From contig NZ_JACDXW010000001.1 of the NCBI RefSeq assembly GCF_020539505.1, forward strand, positions 620,001 to 684,000: a DNA stretch of 64,000 nucleotides. Direction: 5' to 3'. Positions 1 to 10,898 of this stretch are shown here, piece by piece. The notes under the pieces were generated by a model that had not been told where the DNA came from, did no database searches, and saw nothing but the letters and a program-made list of their open reading frames with translations. Source of the stretch: Mesopusillimonas faecipullorum (lineage in GTDB: Bacteria > Pseudomonadota > Gammaproteobacteria > Burkholderiales > Burkholderiaceae_B). Position numbers and translations under genes: made by a program. Numbering within the stretch: position 1 is the stretch's first letter; the number at the start of each line of letters is the position of its first letter.

Positions 1-3000
1 AACGTTCGGAACCACAGCCAGGGAAATAGAACACAGCCTCGGTATCGGTGCTGGTGGCCCGTGGGTTACGAATAATGGGTACGTATTGATTGTCTTCGAT
101 GTCCAGCAGCTTACGCGCGGTTTGCTTGGGTAGGCCGCCGGGCATTTTCTTGTTTACGAAATGCACGACCTGCTCGCGAAGCGCAGGCTTGCCCACCGAA
201 GCGGGGGGTTGTGCCGTCTGTTTGCGTGCGGGTGCTGCCAACAAGTCGTGAGCCAGGCGCTGTGCCTTGTAACCCACGTCCACAATGGCTTTGCGCGTGG
301 CTTGAATGACACGCGGATCCTTGGCGTTCAGGAAGAACATGGCCGCAGTCGTGCCGGCGTTGAATGACTTCTTGCCCATGCGCCGCAGCAAGGCGCGCAT
401 TTCCATAGAGACATCGCCAAAATCGATATCTACCGGACAGGGGTTGTAGCACTTGTGACAGACCGTGCAGTGGTCGGCTACGTCCTCGAATTCAGACCAA
501 TGATGCAGGCTGATGCCACGACGTGTTTGCTCTTCGTAGAGAAAAGCCTCTACCAGCAAAGAGGTGGCCAGTATCTTGTTGCGCGGCGAATACAGCAGGT
601 TGGCACGCGGCACGTGCGTGGCACAGACAGGCTTGCATTTACCGCAGCGCAAGCAGTCTTTGATGGCCGACGAAATGGCGCCTATCTCGCTTTGCTGCAT
701 GATCAGCGACTCATGGCCCAGCAAATTGAAGCTTGGCGTCCAGGCGTTGCGCAAGTCGGCCCCGGGCATCAACTTACCGGCATTGAAGCGCCCTTCTGGG
801 TCAACGCGCCGCTTGTAATCCTGGAAGGGTTGCAGCTCATCTTGGGTCAGAAACTCGTATTTCGTCAGACCAATGCCGTGCTCGCCCGAAATGACGCCAT
901 CAAGGTTGCGAGCAATTTGCATGATGCGGGCGACTGCCTCGTTGGCCTCGCGCAGCATCTCGTAGTCGTCGGAGTTGACCGGAATATTGGTATGCACGTT
1001 GCCGTCACCGGCGTGCATGTGTAGCGCGACAAAAACCCGGCTACGCAGGATTTTGTCGTGTATGGCCTGGATTTCGGCAAGAATGGCCGCACCTTCCGCA
1101 CCGCCGAAGCAGCGTTCCATCTCGGCCTTGACTTCGACCTTCCAGGAAACGCGAATCGTGTGGTCTTGCACCACGTCGAAGACGCGTGCCTGAGGCTGGG
1201 AGGCCAAGCGTTCTTGCAGTGCAGGAACAAGAGCCGGCATGCCCAAGCTAGACCAGTGCGTCATGGCATCGGCCAAAGGCAAATCAAGGTTGCCAAGCAA
1301 CCACTGCCAACGCTCACGTGCACCTAGCAGGACTTCCAGGGCATCAAGGGTGCGGGCCCGCAAAGCTTGTTCGCTTGCTTGTTGCCCGTCTTCGTCGGGG
1401 TCCTCCGCTTTACCCAAAGGCAAAGTGGGGCCGTTCAAGAAGGCTTCCAACTCGTCTAACAAACGCAGCTTGTTGCGCGTAGAGAGTTCTATATTGATGC
1501 GTTCGATAGCATCGGTGTATTCGCCCATGCGAGGCAAGGGAATCACCACGTCTTCGTTGATTTTGAAGGCGTTGGTGTGGCGGGCAATGGCGGCGGTGCG
1601 CGAACGGTCTAGCCAGAAACGCTTGCGCGCCTCGGCGCTGACGGCGACAAAACCTTCGCCATGACGGGTATTGGCCAGACGCACGACTTCGCTGGCGGCC
1701 TTTGCCACCGCATCATCGTCATCGCCCACGATGTCGCCTATGAGCACCATCTTGGGCAGGCCGCCGCGCTTGCTCTTGGTGCTATAGCCTACGGCGCGCA
1801 AATAGCGTTCATCCAAGTGTTCAAGGCCCGCCAAAATAGCCCCCAGGACTTGGCCTGGGCCATCCAGGTATTGCTTGATTTCGACAATAGAGGGAATGGC
1901 GTTGCGCGCTTGGCCGAAGAATTCAAGACAGACGGTGCGAGTGTGGGCCGGCATGCGATGCAGCACCCAACGCGCCGAGGTAATCAAGCCGTCGCAGCCT
2001 TCTTTTTGCACACCGGGCAAACCGGCCAGGAATTTATCGGTAACGTCTTTGCCCAGCCCTTCTTTGCGAAATACCCGCCCCGCAATGGTGAGCGTTTCGC
2101 TGCGCAGCAGCTTTGTGCCCGGAGCTTGCTCGCCGTCGTACCAATCCAGGCGGAACTCGGCCTGCTCGACGTCGTGGATTTTGCCCAGGTTATGGCCGAT
2201 ACGGGTGACTTCCAGCCAGTTTCCTTGCGGGTCGACCATGCGCCACCACGCCAGATTGTCTAGCGCGGTGCCCCACAAAACAGCCTTCTTGCCGCCGGCA
2301 TTCATGGCGACGTTGCCCCCCACACAGGAAGCCTCGGCAGAGGTAGGGTCTACAGCGAACACTCGACCGGCAGCCTCGGCAGCCTCGGCGACGCGCTTGG
2401 TGACGACCCCGGCCCCGGAGAGCACGGTACTGACAGGCTGTTCTACGCCAGGCAACTGAGTTTGCTCAACCACACCCAGGGCATCGAGTTTTTCGGTGTT
2501 GATGACCACGGACTTGGCCGTCAGCGGAATAGCGCCGCCGGTATACCCCGTACCACCCCCACGCGGGATGATGGTCAGACCCAGCTCGATACAGGCGCGC
2601 ACCAGCGGTGCCATTTCGGCTTCGTTGTCGGGCGTCAGCACAACAAAGGGGTACTCCACCCGCCAGTCAGTGGCATCGGTGACATGGGAGACGCGCGACA
2701 GACCATCGAACTTGATGTTGTCGGCGGCAGTTACCTTATTGAGGCGGCGCTGAACCTGTTTGCGCAGCGCCCCCATTTGGGCAAAGGATGCTTCAAAATC
2801 GACCACCGCCCCACGAGCTGCCTGCAAAAGCTGAGCCACTTTGGCATCGCGTTCGGCAACGCCGCTATCGCGACGCTGATCGATGTCGCGCAAGCGCTGG
2901 CTCATGGCTTGCACCAAGGCCTGCAAGCGCTTGGGGTTGGCCAAGAGGTCGTCTTGCAAATAGGGATTGCGACGCACCACCCAAATATCGCCCATTACCT

Positions 3001-3205
3001 CGAACAGCATGCGCGCGGAACGCCCGGTGCGGCGCTCGCCGCGCAGCTCGGAGACCCATTGCCACGCTTGCTCGCCCAACAGACGCACGATGATCTCGCG
3101 GTCGGACAAGGAGGTGTAGTTGTATGGGATCTCGCGCAAACGGGGCGTCGCCGCCGCATCGGCTGCTTTAGCAGCCAGCAACTGGTGTGATAAAGGGGCG
3201 TTCAT
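1..3205 (-). CDS. FAD/Fe-S oxidoreductase, DUF3683-type D-2-hydroxyacid dehydrogenase-like (partial, 3' end beyond window)
   Basis: This long open frame runs unbroken from ATG at 3205 to the left edge, about 1068 codons, so the C-terminus is missing. An FAD-binding region of the glycolate oxidase / D-lactate dehydrogenase type is seen at about residues 210-226 ([13 protein letters not shown]). The C-terminal FAD-oxidase signature GEHGIGLTK lies near residue 775. Two ferredoxin-like cysteine sets follow, [11 protein letters not shown] near 851 and [11 protein letters not shown] near 912. At the very edge FPGCGSER begins the cysteine-rich CCG-type domain of HdrD/GlpC proteins. Proteins of this build in betaproteobacteria are about 1300 residues with an N-terminal DUF3683 region and probably oxidise a D-2-hydroxyacid, passing electrons to the quinone pool. 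The substrate is inferred, not shown. The many forward-strand open frames here are shadows. Confidence 0.9.
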   Translation of the reverse strand, partial: MNAPLSHQLLAAKAADAAATPRLREIPYNYTSLSDREIIVRLLGEQAWQWVSELRGERRTGRSARMLFEVMGDIWVVRRNPYLQDDLLANPKRLQALVQAMSQRLRDIDQRRDSGVAERDAKVAQLLQAARGAVVDFEASFAQMGALRKQVQRRLNKVTAADNIKFDGLSRVSHVTDATDWRVEYPFVVLTPDNEAEMAPLVRACIELGLTIIPRGGGTGYTGGAIPLTAKSVVINTEKLDALGVVEQTQLPGVEQPVSTVLSGAGVVTKRVAEAAEAAGRVFAVDPTSAEASCVGGNVAMNAGGKKAVLWGTALDNLAWWRMVDPQGNWLEVTRIGHNLGKIHDVEQAEFRLDWYDGEQAPGTKLLRSETLTIAGRVFRKEGLGKDVTDKFLAGLPGVQKEGCDGLITSARWVLHRMPAHTRTVCLEFFGQARNAIPSIVEIKQYLDGPGQVLGAILAGLEHLDERYLRAVGYSTKSKRGGLPKMVLIGDIVGDDDDAVAKAASEVVRLANTRHGEGFVAVSAEARKRFWLDRSRTAAIARHTNAFKINEDVVIPLPRMGEYTDAIERINIELSTRNKLRLLDELEAFLNGPTLPLGKAEDPDEDGQQASEQALRARTLDALEVLLGARERWQWLLGNLDLPLADAMTHWSSLGMPALVPALQERLASQPQARVFDVVQDHTIRVSWKVEVKAEMERCFGGAEGAAILAEIQAIHDKILRSRVFVALHMHAGDGNVHTNIPVNSDDYEMLREANEAVARIMQIARNLDGVISGEHGIGLTKYEFLTQDELQPFQDYKRRVDPEGRFNAGKLMPGADLRNAWTPSFNLLGHESLIMQQSEIGAISSAIKDCLRCGKCKPVCATHVPRANLLYSPRNKILATSLLVEAFLYEEQTRRGISLHHWSEFEDVADHCTVCHKCYNPCPVDIDFGDVSMEMRALLRRMGKKSFNAGTTAAMFFLNAKDPRVIQATRKAIVDVGYKAQRLAHDLLAAPARKQTAQPPASVGKPALREQVVHFVNKKMPGGLPKQTARKLLDIEDNQYVPIIRNPRATSTDTEAVFYFPGCGSER

Positions 3206-3247
3206 GAATTTTGCAGGGATAAGGATGCCGAAAGCACAACCCCAAGT

Positions 3248-3808
3248 TTACTGCATTGCACCGCCGGCGCCGCTAATAGCCACATCGGGGAAAAGCCAAA
3301 GCAAGGCAGCGGTCATGAGCGCATAGCGCAGGAACTTGCCTACAGCCATGAAGAAAACCGAGGGCCAGAAGGGTAAACGCAGCCAGCCCGCGACTACGCA
3401 CAGCGGGTCGCCGACAACCGGTAGCCAAGAAAGAAGCAAGGCCGGCGCGCCCAAGCGACGCAACCACGCGCTGATTTGCCCATGCCAGCGCCCCGCCGAT
3501 TTTCGACGGCGATCTTCAATAGAGGTGTGCTCATGGTTTTCGAGCCAGCGCTCGTAGCCTTTTTCGGCGGCCATGCCCGTGAAATAACTGATGACCCCGC
3601 CCAAGGTGTTGCCCAGGGTTGCCACCAGCACTGCGGGCCAGAACATATGCGGCGCAAGGGTAAGGTAGCCAAAAACCGCCGGCTCGGAACCCAAAGGCAA
3701 GATGGTAGCGGAGACCAGACTGACCACAAAGATCGCGCTCAGGCCCACCTTGGGCAAAGCCAAGGTCACCAGCAACCAATTAATAGACGACATCAACCAG
3801 GCTTCCAT
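3248..3808 (-). CDS. YqaA/DedA-related inner-membrane protein (VTT domain)
   Basis: The product has 186 residues and about four hydrophobic segments, with the re-entrant-loop pattern of the SNARE-associated/VTT family: GSEPAVFGYLTL early, then NTLGGVISYFTG, and WLPVVGDPLCVVAGWLR in the second half. This is the short YqaA branch rather than full-length DedA. VTT proteins are linked to lipid or small-molecule movement across the inner membrane, but the substrate of this branch is unknown. I chose ATG 3808; an in-frame TTG three codons upstream and an ATG five codons downstream are alternatives. It lies 42 bases downstream of the FAD oxidase start on the same strand, upstream of it in transcription order, so the two could be co-transcribed. 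Confidence 0.85.
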   Translation of the reverse strand: MEAWLMSSINWLLVTLALPKVGLSAIFVVSLVSATILPLGSEPAVFGYLTLAPHMFWPAVLVATLGNTLGGVISYFTGMAAEKGYERWLENHEHTSIEDRRRKSAGRWHGQISAWLRRLGAPALLLSWLPVVGDPLCVVAGWLRLPFWPSVFFMAVGKFLRYALMTAALLWLFPDVAISGAGGAMQ

Positions 3809-3913
3809 AGGCGGCAAGTGTATTACTTTTCACCTCCATACAACGGACATATGCTCGATATGCACGCCGGGCCGTATGATATTCTTTGTTTCTTTCTTTA
3901 CGCACTACCGCGC

Positions 3914-3927
3914 CTGCCGGCCGGCAG
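3914..3927. promoter_or_regulatory. 14-nt perfect palindrome just upstream of the ilvA start
   Basis: CTGCCGGCCGGCAG is a perfect palindrome ending 12 bases before the ilvA ATG. It occupies the place where a Shine-Dalgarno would be expected, and no clear GGAG is visible. It could be a dyad operator or a small hairpin that limits ribosome access. It could also be chance in GC-rich DNA. Confidence 0.3.
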
Positions 3928-3939
3928 TTTCAGCGCACC

Positions 3940-5451
3940 ATGGCTACCGATTACCTCAAACGCATCCTCACCTCCCGCGTCTACGACGTCGCCATCGAAA
4001 CCCCTATCGAAGCCGCTCCCCGGCTCTCAGCCCGAATTCACAATACTGTGCTGCTCAAGCGTGAAGACTACCAACAAGTTTTCAGCTTCAAGCTGCGGGG
4101 CGCTTACAACAAGATGGCCAACCTGACGCCTACCGAGCTTAAACGCGGCGTCATTGCTGCCTCGGCCGGCAACCATGCACAGGGCGTCGCGCTAGCGGCA
4201 AAACGACTGGGCTGTCGCGCAGTCATTGTCATGCCCACCACCACGCCTGCGGTCAAGGTAGAGGCGGTCAAGGCCTTGGGCGGCGAAGCTGTGCTCATGG
4301 GCGATAGCTATTCAGACGCCTACGAGCACGCCATGATGCTCGAAAAGAAAGAAAAGCTTACGTTCGTGCACCCTTTTGATGACCCCGACGTTATTGCCGG
4401 TCAGGGCACTGTGGGTATGGAGATTCTGCGTCAGCACACCGCCACCATCGATGCCATCTTCGTGCCCATCGGCGGCGGCGGGCTGATCGCCGGCGTGGCC
4501 GCCTACGTCAAGCAGTTGCGGCCTGATGTGCGCATCATCGGAGTACAAACCGAAGACTCCAACGCCATGATGCGTAGCGTCAAGGCCGGGCGCCGCCTTG
4601 AACTCAGCGATGTAGGCCTGTTCTCCGACGGCACGGCGGTCAAGCTGGTGGGTTCTGAAACCTTCAAACTGGTGCGTCAGTACGTAGACGATTTCGTCAC
4701 CGTGAATACCGACGCCATCTGCGCCGCCATCAAAGACGTCTTCCAAGACACCCGCAGCGTACTAGAACCCGCTGGCGCGTTGGCAGTGGCTGGCGCAAAA
4801 CGCTATGCCGCCCTGCAGAGCTGGAAGAATAAAAACCTGGTGGCCATCACCAGCGGCGCGAATATGAACTTCGACAGGCTACGATTCGTAGCCGAGCGCG
4901 CCGACGTGGGTGAGGCACGTGAAGCCTTGTTTGCCCTGACCATCCCCGAACAACGCGGCAGTTTTCTTAAGCTGTGCGATGCGCTCGGTAAACGTGCCGT
5001 CACGGAGTTTAACTACCGCATTTCAGATTCTGCCCAAGCCCATGTGTTCGTGGGCCTACAGATCAACTCGCCCGAAGAGCCCGAGAAACTGGCCAACCAG
5101 TTCCGTAAAAAAGGGTTCGACACCCTGGATCTGACCGATAACGAAATGGCCAAGACCCACCTGCGCTATATGGTGGGGGGCCGTTCTGCGTTGGCTAAAG
5201 ACGAAATTCTGCTGCGCTTTGAGTTTCCCGAGCGTCCAGGGGCGCTGACACGCTTTTTACGTGCCATGAACCCCGACTGGAACATCAGCCTGTTTCACTA
5301 TCGCAATCAGGGCGACGACTACGGTCGTATTCTGGTGGGCATACAGTTGCCGACCGGCACCGACAAAAAAGCCTTCAAGGAATTCCTTGAAGGCTTGGGC
5401 TATCCCTACTGGAACGAAACGACAAACCCAGCTTACAAGCTGTTTTTGTAA
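3940..5451 (+). CDS. ilvA: threonine ammonia-lyase, biosynthetic (IlvA)
   Basis: PLP-dependent threonine dehydratase that converts L-threonine to 2-oxobutanoate and ammonia, the first step of isoleucine synthesis in the cytosol. The PLP lysine is K51 in [11 protein letters not shown], followed by SAGNHAQG at 75-82 and the phosphate-binding GGGGL at 178-182. The C-terminal third (about 330-503) carries two ACT-like regulatory domains, which identify the long, isoleucine-feedback-inhibited biosynthetic form rather than the short catabolic one. The start at 3940 ([10 protein letters not shown]) matches the family N-terminus; an upstream in-frame start at 3886 would add 18 unlikely residues. Its last 19 bases overlap the convergent fmt gene tail to tail. 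Confidence 0.96.
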   Translation: MATDYLKRILTSRVYDVAIETPIEAAPRLSARIHNTVLLKREDYQQVFSFKLRGAYNKMANLTPTELKRGVIAASAGNHAQGVALAAKRLGCRAVIVMPTTTPAVKVEAVKALGGEAVLMGDSYSDAYEHAMMLEKKEKLTFVHPFDDPDVIAGQGTVGMEILRQHTATIDAIFVPIGGGGLIAGVAAYVKQLRPDVRIIGVQTEDSNAMMRSVKAGRRLELSDVGLFSDGTAVKLVGSETFKLVRQYVDDFVTVNTDAICAAIKDVFQDTRSVLEPAGALAVAGAKRYAALQSWKNKNLVAITSGANMNFDRLRFVAERADVGEAREALFALTIPEQRGSFLKLCDALGKRAVTEFNYRISDSAQAHVFVGLQINSPEEPEKLANQFRKKGFDTLDLTDNEMAKTHLRYMVGGRSALAKDEILLRFEFPERPGALTRFLRAMNPDWNISLFHYRNQGDDYGRILVGIQLPTGTDKKAFKEFLEGLGYPYWNETTNPAYKLFL

Positions 5452-6386
5452 TCCCAACCGCGTACGAAGTCGGCCACGGGTAAGCGCTTGCCACCCGCTT
5501 TTTGCAGGTTCAGCAGGCGCAGCACCCCCTCTCCCGTGGCAATATCCACACCCTCTGGCGAGACTGACAACACCTGGCCCGGTGCACCGGTTCTTGCATC
5601 TCGGGGCAGTTGCTCGGCTTGCCACACCTTAACGGGCTGATCCAGGCCTGGCAGCGTTACAGCAGCACCTGGCACCGGATTAAAAGCCCGTATGCGCCGT
5701 GCCAACACCGCCGCAGGCTGGGAAACATCCAGCAAACCTTCGGCTTTCTCAAGCTTGGCCGCGTAAGTCACACCCTCTGCCGGTTGAGGCTCAGGCTTCA
5801 GCGCGCCCGCCTCTAGTTCGGCAATGGCCTGCACGATCGCTCGCCCCCCCAAAACCGCCAGTTCATCGTGCAAGCCGGCGGCCGTATGCGCTGGGGTAAT
5901 AGGCAAGGCCCTGCGCAATAAGACATCGCCAGTATCCAGGCCTTCGTCCATTTGCATGATGCATATGCCGGTCTGTAGATCACCCGCTTCGATGGCGCGC
6001 TGAATAGGCGCGGCCCCCCGCCAACGGGGTAGCAAACTGGCATGGATATTGAAGCAGCCATGACGTGGCAGTTCTAACACCCACTTAGGCAGAATCAAGC
6101 CATAGGCGGCAACCACCATCAGGTCGGGCTGAACCGCCAGTAGCGCATCGCGAACTTGAGCCGCTTCCTCGGCGTACTTGCCATCTAGGCGCAGGCCTCG
6201 GGGCTGTATAACCGGAATACCGGCCTCAAGCGCACCCTGCTTGACGGCACTGGACGTCAGTTTCAAGCCTCGACCCGAGGGGCGGTCGGGTTGCGTCATG
6301 ACGAGAGGCACCTCGTGCCCCGCCTCGAGAATAGCCGACATGGCCAAGCGCGCAAACTCGGGCGTGCCGGCAAAAACGATTTTCAT
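5433..6386 (-). CDS. fmt: methionyl-tRNA formyltransferase
   Basis: Formylates initiator Met-tRNA using 10-formyl-tetrahydrofolate. The 317-residue product starts [12 protein letters not shown] and has the catalytic trio N113, H115 ([16 protein letters not shown]) and D151 ([11 protein letters not shown]), at the same spacing as the E. coli enzyme. The C-terminal OB-fold tRNA-binding domain ends GWDYKNSL. The start at 6386 is preceded by AAAGGG. It lies 41 bases downstream of def on the same strand. The def-fmt pair, formylation and deformylation of the start methionine, is the common bacterial arrangement and is probably one transcript. Confidence 0.97.
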   Translation of the reverse strand: MKIVFAGTPEFARLAMSAILEAGHEVPLVMTQPDRPSGRGLKLTSSAVKQGALEAGIPVIQPRGLRLDGKYAEEAAQVRDALLAVQPDLMVVAAYGLILPKWVLELPRHGCFNIHASLLPRWRGAAPIQRAIEAGDLQTGICIMQMDEGLDTGDVLLRRALPITPAHTAAGLHDELAVLGGRAIVQAIAELEAGALKPEPQPAEGVTYAAKLEKAEGLLDVSQPAAVLARRIRAFNPVPGAAVTLPGLDQPVKVWQAEQLPRDARTGAPGQVLSVSPEGVDIATGEGVLRLLNLQKAGGKRLPVADFVRGWDYKNSL

Positions 6387-6427
6387 GGATACCCTTTGAT
6401 GCCGCCGAATAAGCAGGCGTTCTGCTT

Positions 6428-6940
6428 TTAGACCTTGAGCTCTTCGCGCTCTTGTTTGCGCAGCTTGGTCTTGATGCGGCCCTGCTTGAGCGGCGAGAGA
6501 TACTCGACAAATACCTTGCCGTTGAGATGGTCGAGTTCGTGCTGAACGCAAACGGCCAGCAGGCCATCGGCCTCGAATTCGTAGGCTTCGCCGTTTTCGT
6601 TGAGAGCACGCACACGGACTTGATCAGCGCGCTTGACCTCTTCGTAGATGCCAGGCACCGATAGGCAGCCTTCTTGATAAACCTGTTGTTCGTCGCTGCG
6701 CCAGATGATTTCTGGATTGATGAGCACCCGAAGCTCATTGGAGTCTTCAGAAATATCCATCACCACCACGCGCTCGTGAACATCGACCTGGGTGGCAGCC
6801 AACCCTACTCCAGGTGCGTCGTACATGGTTTCGGCCATGTCACGAACCAACTGACGAATGCGGTCATCCACGACCTGAACGGGCTTGGCCGTTTTGAACA
6901 AGCGAGGATCGGGATAGCGAAGAATAGGAAGAAGTGCCAT
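6428..6940 (-). CDS. def: peptide deformylase
   Basis: Metal-dependent removal of the N-formyl group from nascent proteins. The 170-residue product has all three family motifs: GVGLAATQ (44-51), EGCLSVPG with metal ligand C92, and QHELDH with ligands H134 and H138 and catalytic E135. The length and the [14 protein letters not shown] start are typical of the class I proteobacterial enzyme. It is first in the def-fmt unit and is transcribed away from dprA, the two starts being about 108 bases apart. Confidence 0.97.
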   Translation of the reverse strand: MALLPILRYPDPRLFKTAKPVQVVDDRIRQLVRDMAETMYDAPGVGLAATQVDVHERVVVMDISEDSNELRVLINPEIIWRSDEQQVYQEGCLSVPGIYEEVKRADQVRVRALNENGEAYEFEADGLLAVCVQHELDHLNGKVFVEYLSPLKQGRIKTKLRKQEREELKV

Positions 6941-7048
6941 AGAGGAATTATAGCCAAATGGTGAAAAATGCAAGCCCCCACCGCCGGTGTGACAGGCCTG
7001 GCGCGCTTGCCACACACAAGGGCAGCCGGCTATGCGACACTTGCCGCC

Positions 7049-8179
7049 ATGGAGAATAATCTGCGCGCTTCCGAAGACGAACTGATCGCCTGGCTAAGGC
7101 TCACGCTCGAGCCCGACCTGGGCCCGGCACAGGCGCGTATGCTGCTTGCGGCCCTGGGTTTGCCGCAGCTGATCTATGAATCGTCGCTGGCCACACTGGC
7201 CAAGTATCTGCCCATGACAACGGCCATCTCCTTGCATCAGCCCGTAACGCCCGAAGTTTCGGAACGCATCAAAGCCACACTGACATGGCTGGAGAAGCCC
7301 GACCATCATGTTTTAACGCTGGCTGACCCGCACTACCCGGCGGCTTTACTGGCTTTGCACGACCCACCCCTGCTGCTGTACGTGAACGGCAAGCTAAGTT
7401 GTCTGCGGCAACCGGCCTTGGCCGTTGTCGGCGCTCGCAATGCCACCCCGGGCGGCCTACAAAATGCACGTGCTTTCTCGCGCCACTTAGCCGAACGCGG
7501 CTGGTGCGTCGTCAGTGGTTTGGCGCACGGCATAGATGCGGCGGCTCACGAAGGGGCCCTGCAAGCCGGGGCGTCGGGCGGGGGCACCATCGCCGTCATG
7601 GCCACCGGCATAGACATCGTTTATCCCGGTGCCAACCTGAAACTGGCACACCGCATCGTTGAAAACGGTGCGCTGATTACCGAATACCCGCTGGGCACGC
7701 CCTCTTTGCCCTATCAGTTTCCTCAGCGCAACCGAATTGTGGCCGGCCTCACGCAGGGCGTATTGGTGGTCGAGGCGGCGCGTCAAAGCGGCTCGCTGAT
7801 TACCGCTCGATTGGCAAGCGAAATCGGTCGCGAGGTATTCGCCATTCCCGGCTCCATACATTCGCCCTTGTCCCGCGGCTGCCACGCCTTAATCCGCCAA
7901 GGGGCCAAACTGGTCGAGTCAGGTCAAGATATCGACGAGGAAATGGGTGCACCCAAAATCGTCAAGGCACCCATCCCAACGACTCAAGCAAAACCCAAAC
8001 ATGAAGAAGACCCTATTCTGCAAGCGCTAGGGTATGACCCTGTCGATATCGACACTTTGCTGGGCCGTTGCAAGCTGGAAGCAGACGAACTGAACGCCGC
8101 TCTGACGCTATTGGAGTTAGACGGGTGCATAGAACGCCTTGCCGACGGCAGGTGGCAACGCAGTGTTTTGTCTAGCTAA
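7049..8179 (+). CDS. dprA: DNA-processing protein DprA
   Basis: Loads RecA onto incoming single-stranded DNA during natural transformation. The 376-residue product has an N-terminal SAM-like helical region, a central Rossmann-like DprA fold with [11 protein letters not shown] followed by [21 protein letters not shown]-type sequence near 130-180, and [12 protein letters not shown] further on. A C-terminal winged-helix (DML1-like) domain spans about 310-375. ATG 7049 ([12 protein letters not shown]) is preferred; an in-frame start at 6968 would add 27 atypical residues reaching into the def promoter region. It is divergent from def-fmt, a common betaproteobacterial order. Confidence 0.95.
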   Translation: MENNLRASEDELIAWLRLTLEPDLGPAQARMLLAALGLPQLIYESSLATLAKYLPMTTAISLHQPVTPEVSERIKATLTWLEKPDHHVLTLADPHYPAALLALHDPPLLLYVNGKLSCLRQPALAVVGARNATPGGLQNARAFSRHLAERGWCVVSGLAHGIDAAAHEGALQAGASGGGTIAVMATGIDIVYPGANLKLAHRIVENGALITEYPLGTPSLPYQFPQRNRIVAGLTQGVLVVEAARQSGSLITARLASEIGREVFAIPGSIHSPLSRGCHALIRQGAKLVESGQDIDEEMGAPKIVKAPIPTTQAKPKHEEDPILQALGYDPVDIDTLLGRCKLEADELNAALTLLELDGCIERLADGRWQRSVLSS

Positions 8180-8183
8180 GGCT

Positions 8184-9233
8184 TTAGCGCATAGGCAAGG
8201 GATACATCAAGCCGCCATCACGCCAGAGTGCGTTAAGACCTCGTTCTATGCCCAAAGGGCTGCCTTTACCCAGATTGCGCTCGAAGCTTTCGCCGTAATT
8301 ACCCACTTGGCGCACAATTTGATAGGCCCAGTCGTCGCTCAGCCCTAAGCTACGGCCCAGACCCGGTATCTTGCCTAGAAAACGCTGCACATTGGGGTCG
8401 GGATTGTCTAGGTGGGCCTGCACATTGGCTTGCCCCAGCCCTAAATCCTCAGCGTTCAGCATGGCCTGGAACGTCCATTTGACCACGTTGAACCAGGCAT
8501 CATCCCCCTGCCTGACGAACGGCCCTAAAGGCTCGCGCGATATCTGCTCGGGCAACAGCACGTAGGCGTCGGGGTCTTGCATGCGTGAGGCGCGTATGGA
8601 GGCCAACCCCGAGGCATCGGTAGAAAACACATCGCAACGACCAGCGGCAAACGCTTTGACCACTTCGCCAAACTGTTCGATCACGACAGGCCTGTAGCGT
8701 ATGCCTTTTGCCCGGGCCCAGTCGGCCAAGGTATTTTCATTTGAAGTACCGGTCTGCATGCAGATGGTCGCCCCATCCAGGTCTTCGGCCTTGCGCACGC
8801 CGTCCTCTTTATGCGTCAGGAAACCTTGGCCGTCGTAAAAAATGATGCCTATGTACAGCGCCCCTGTTGCGGTTTCGCGTGTCAACGTAACAGTGGTGTT
8901 GCGCGCCAACACATCGATTTCGCCGGACTGTAAAGCGGTAAAGCGCTGCTGCGAGCTAAGCGGCACCGGCCGTATGCGTTCGGCATCCCCCAGCACAGCC
9001 GCTGCCACCGCACGGCAAAAATCTATATCCAAACCCTGCCATCGCCCTTGGGCATCGGGCGCGGAAAACCCCGCAAAGCCGGTGGTCACGCCGCATTGCA
9101 CATAACCTCGTTCACGCACGATATCCAAGGTAGAGGCTGTCGCCGCAGGTGTGCCGGCGCACCAAGCTCCCAGGGCTAGGCACGCGCCCAACAGCGACCG
9201 TAGCTTTTGCCTACACTGAAATTTCAAAGCCAT
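8184..9233 (-). CDS. amino-acid ABC transporter periplasmic binding protein (AapJ/BztA-like)
   Basis: A 349-residue solute-binding protein of family 3. The N-terminal signal peptide ends near TPAATAS. The mature domain begins LDIVRERGYVQCGV, followed by QGLDIDFCRAVAAAVLGD and the ligand-binding hinge FTALQSGEIDVLARNTT. The long form with ISREPLGPFVRQGDDAWF and the C-terminal NYGESFERNLG matches general L-amino-acid binding proteins (AapJ/BztA type). No permease or ATPase gene lies next to it. It either serves a distant transporter or is a surplus paralogue. It is convergent with dprA, with only 4 bases between the two stops. Confidence 0.9.
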   Translation of the reverse strand: MALKFQCRQKLRSLLGACLALGAWCAGTPAATASTLDIVRERGYVQCGVTTGFAGFSAPDAQGRWQGLDIDFCRAVAAAVLGDAERIRPVPLSSQQRFTALQSGEIDVLARNTTVTLTRETATGALYIGIIFYDGQGFLTHKEDGVRKAEDLDGATICMQTGTSNENTLADWARAKGIRYRPVVIEQFGEVVKAFAAGRCDVFSTDASGLASIRASRMQDPDAYVLLPEQISREPLGPFVRQGDDAWFNVVKWTFQAMLNAEDLGLGQANVQAHLDNPDPNVQRFLGKIPGLGRSLGLSDDWAYQIVRQVGNYGESFERNLGKGSPLGIERGLNALWRDGGLMYPLPMR

Positions 9234-9251
9234 GTGTTTCCCTACCCCTGC

Positions 9252-9935
9252 TTACCGACCACCAAACAAGGCTGACCCCACCCGCACCTCGGTGGCGCCC
9301 TCTTCGATGGCAATCTCGAAATCGCCGGACATCCCCATAGATAGGCGCGAAACCGTCTCAAAACCCGACTGCTGCAAACGATCCCGGCATTCGCGCAGCT
9401 TGCGAAAGCAAGCCCGTACCGCCTGCTCATCATCGGAAAGAACTGCCAGCGTCATCAAGCCCTTTACCTGCAGGCTGCTCATGCCTTGCAAGGCCCGCAT
9501 AAAGTCCGGCAGGTCTTCAGGCAGCAAGCCGGCTTTGCTAGGCTCGTCCGAGGTTTTCACCTGTATCAGCACGCTCATGGATAAGCCTTCTTTTTGCAGG
9601 CGCGCATCCAGCGCCTGCGCCAGCGCCAGACGGTCAAGCGACTGCACTTCACAAGCATGACGCACGACGTCTTTGACCTTATTGGTCTGCAGCTGACCTA
9701 TGAGCACCCATTGCAACGGCAGATCAGCCATCAAGGCCGACTTATCGCGCAGCTCTTGCGGACGATTCTCGGCAAAGCGATGCAAGCCCAAGGCAGCCGC
9801 TTCGCGCAACACGGGTTCCGGAAAGGTTTTACTGACTGGCAGCAGATTCACTTCGCTGGCCGGGCGCCCGGCACGGGCGCAGGCCTGGGCCATGCGTGCC
9901 CTAATGCTTTCCAAACGCTCAGACAAAGTAGTCAA
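9252..9935 (-). CDS. PLP homeostasis protein, YggS/PLPBP family
   Basis: A 227-residue TIM-barrel protein like the N-terminal domain of alanine racemase. It binds pyridoxal 5'-phosphate and buffers vitamin B6 pools without a known enzymatic reaction. The PLP lysine is in LLPVSKTFP (about K36), FAENRPQE and HFIGQLQTNK-type sequence (here WVLIGQLQTNK) follow, and LSMGMSGDFE with EVRVGSALFG forms the phosphate site. The start is TTG at 9935, supported by AGGAG six bases upstream; no ATG fits the family N-terminus. It lies 18 bases upstream of the amino-acid binding protein start on the same strand. Confidence 0.93.
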   Translation of the reverse strand: MTTLSERLESIRARMAQACARAGRPASEVNLLPVSKTFPEPVLREAAALGLHRFAENRPQELRDKSALMADLPLQWVLIGQLQTNKVKDVVRHACEVQSLDRLALAQALDARLQKEGLSMSVLIQVKTSDEPSKAGLLPEDLPDFMRALQGMSSLQVKGLMTLAVLSDDEQAVRACFRKLRECRDRLQQSGFETVSRLSMGMSGDFEIAIEEGATEVRVGSALFGGR

Positions 9936-9962
9936 CGATTTCTCCTGGGTGAGATAAGGCGT

Positions 9963-10895
9963 TTAACGAGACGCTGACACGGTGGTCGGCCCCTGCAACT
10001 CCAGCTCGCTTTCGAAGCGTCGAATCTGGCCGCTGAAGGGATCGGGAAACGCAATGGCGCGGGCCAACAATTGCAAAGGACGGCTTAAGTCGTCGTCAAG
10101 ATCCATGGCTTGATCAATAGGATAGTAACGGTCATTGCAAATCGTGATGCCCAAGGCATTCATATGCACTCGCAACTGGTGTTTACGCCCCGTCGTGGGG
10201 CGAAGCCGGTAATGCGCCCACTCGCCCTGACGAGCCTGCACTTCGATGTGGGTTTCGCTGTTGGGCTCACCCGGCGCTTCTTGCATCACGAATCGCCCCG
10301 GCACCGCCAGCAGATGGCTGCGACGACACAAAGGTAAGGCCAGATCTGCGCGCCACGGCGCCCAAGCCTCGTACTCTTTTTGCACTTGGCGTGACTGAAA
10401 TAAGCTTTGATAAGCGCCGCGCTTATCGGGGTCTGCGCAAAAAAGCAGCACACCGGCGGTCTCGCGATCCAGCCTATGCATGGGCGAGATTTCCGGCATA
10501 GACAGCTGCTCTCGCAAGCGGGTCAACGCTGTTTCGCGCAAGTATTGCCCACCCGGCGTACTGGCCAGAAAATGCGGCTTATCGACCGCAATCAAGGCGT
10601 CATCGCGGTATAGCACCTTGAGCTCAAAGGGAACCGCGGCCTCGTCAGGCACTTCACGGTAATACCACAGCCAGCCCTGCGCTTGGTAGGGTTTGTCCGC
10701 CCGTTGCGCCATCCCTGCGCCGTCCACGATGTCGCCGCGTGCCAGGCGCGCTTCCAGAATATGCTCAGGCACGTGTGGAAAGCGTTCACGTAGAAACTCG
10801 AACAGCGTGCGCCAAGGGCCGGGAGGCATGAAGACCCGGCTGGCCGACACGCCACCGCGCATGGGTAAGGGGCAAGGCGGCCTACGACGACTCAT
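9963..10895 (-). CDS. RluA-family RNA pseudouridine synthase
   Basis: A 310-residue enzyme that isomerises uridine to pseudouridine in rRNA or tRNA. The catalytic motif MHRLDRETAGVLLF carries the conserved aspartate. TGRKHQLRVHMNALG later in the chain is the second family motif. The N-terminal part (FLRERFPHVPEHILEARL) resembles a divergent S4-like RNA-binding region. The target base cannot be read from the sequence. It is the last gene of a same-strand run behind rmuC, its ATG only 3 bases below the rmuC stop, which suggests translational coupling. Confidence 0.92.
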   Translation of the reverse strand: MSRRRPPCPLPMRGGVSASRVFMPPGPWRTLFEFLRERFPHVPEHILEARLARGDIVDGAGMAQRADKPYQAQGWLWYYREVPDEAAVPFELKVLYRDDALIAVDKPHFLASTPGGQYLRETALTRLREQLSMPEISPMHRLDRETAGVLLFCADPDKRGAYQSLFQSRQVQKEYEAWAPWRADLALPLCRRSHLLAVPGRFVMQEAPGEPNSETHIEVQARQGEWAHYRLRPTTGRKHQLRVHMNALGITICNDRYYPIDQAMDLDDDLSRPLQLLARAIAFPDPFSGQIRRFESELELQGPTTVSASR

Positions 10896-10898
10896 GGC

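Noticed and set aside
111-3190. Several long forward-strand open frames at the left edge
   Set aside because: They mirror the minus-strand FAD/Fe-S oxidase, whose single open frame runs from 3205 to the edge with clear family motifs.
9594-9977. Overlapping forward frames opposite the YggS and pseudouridine synthase genes
   Set aside because: Shadow frames of two well-recognised minus-strand genes.
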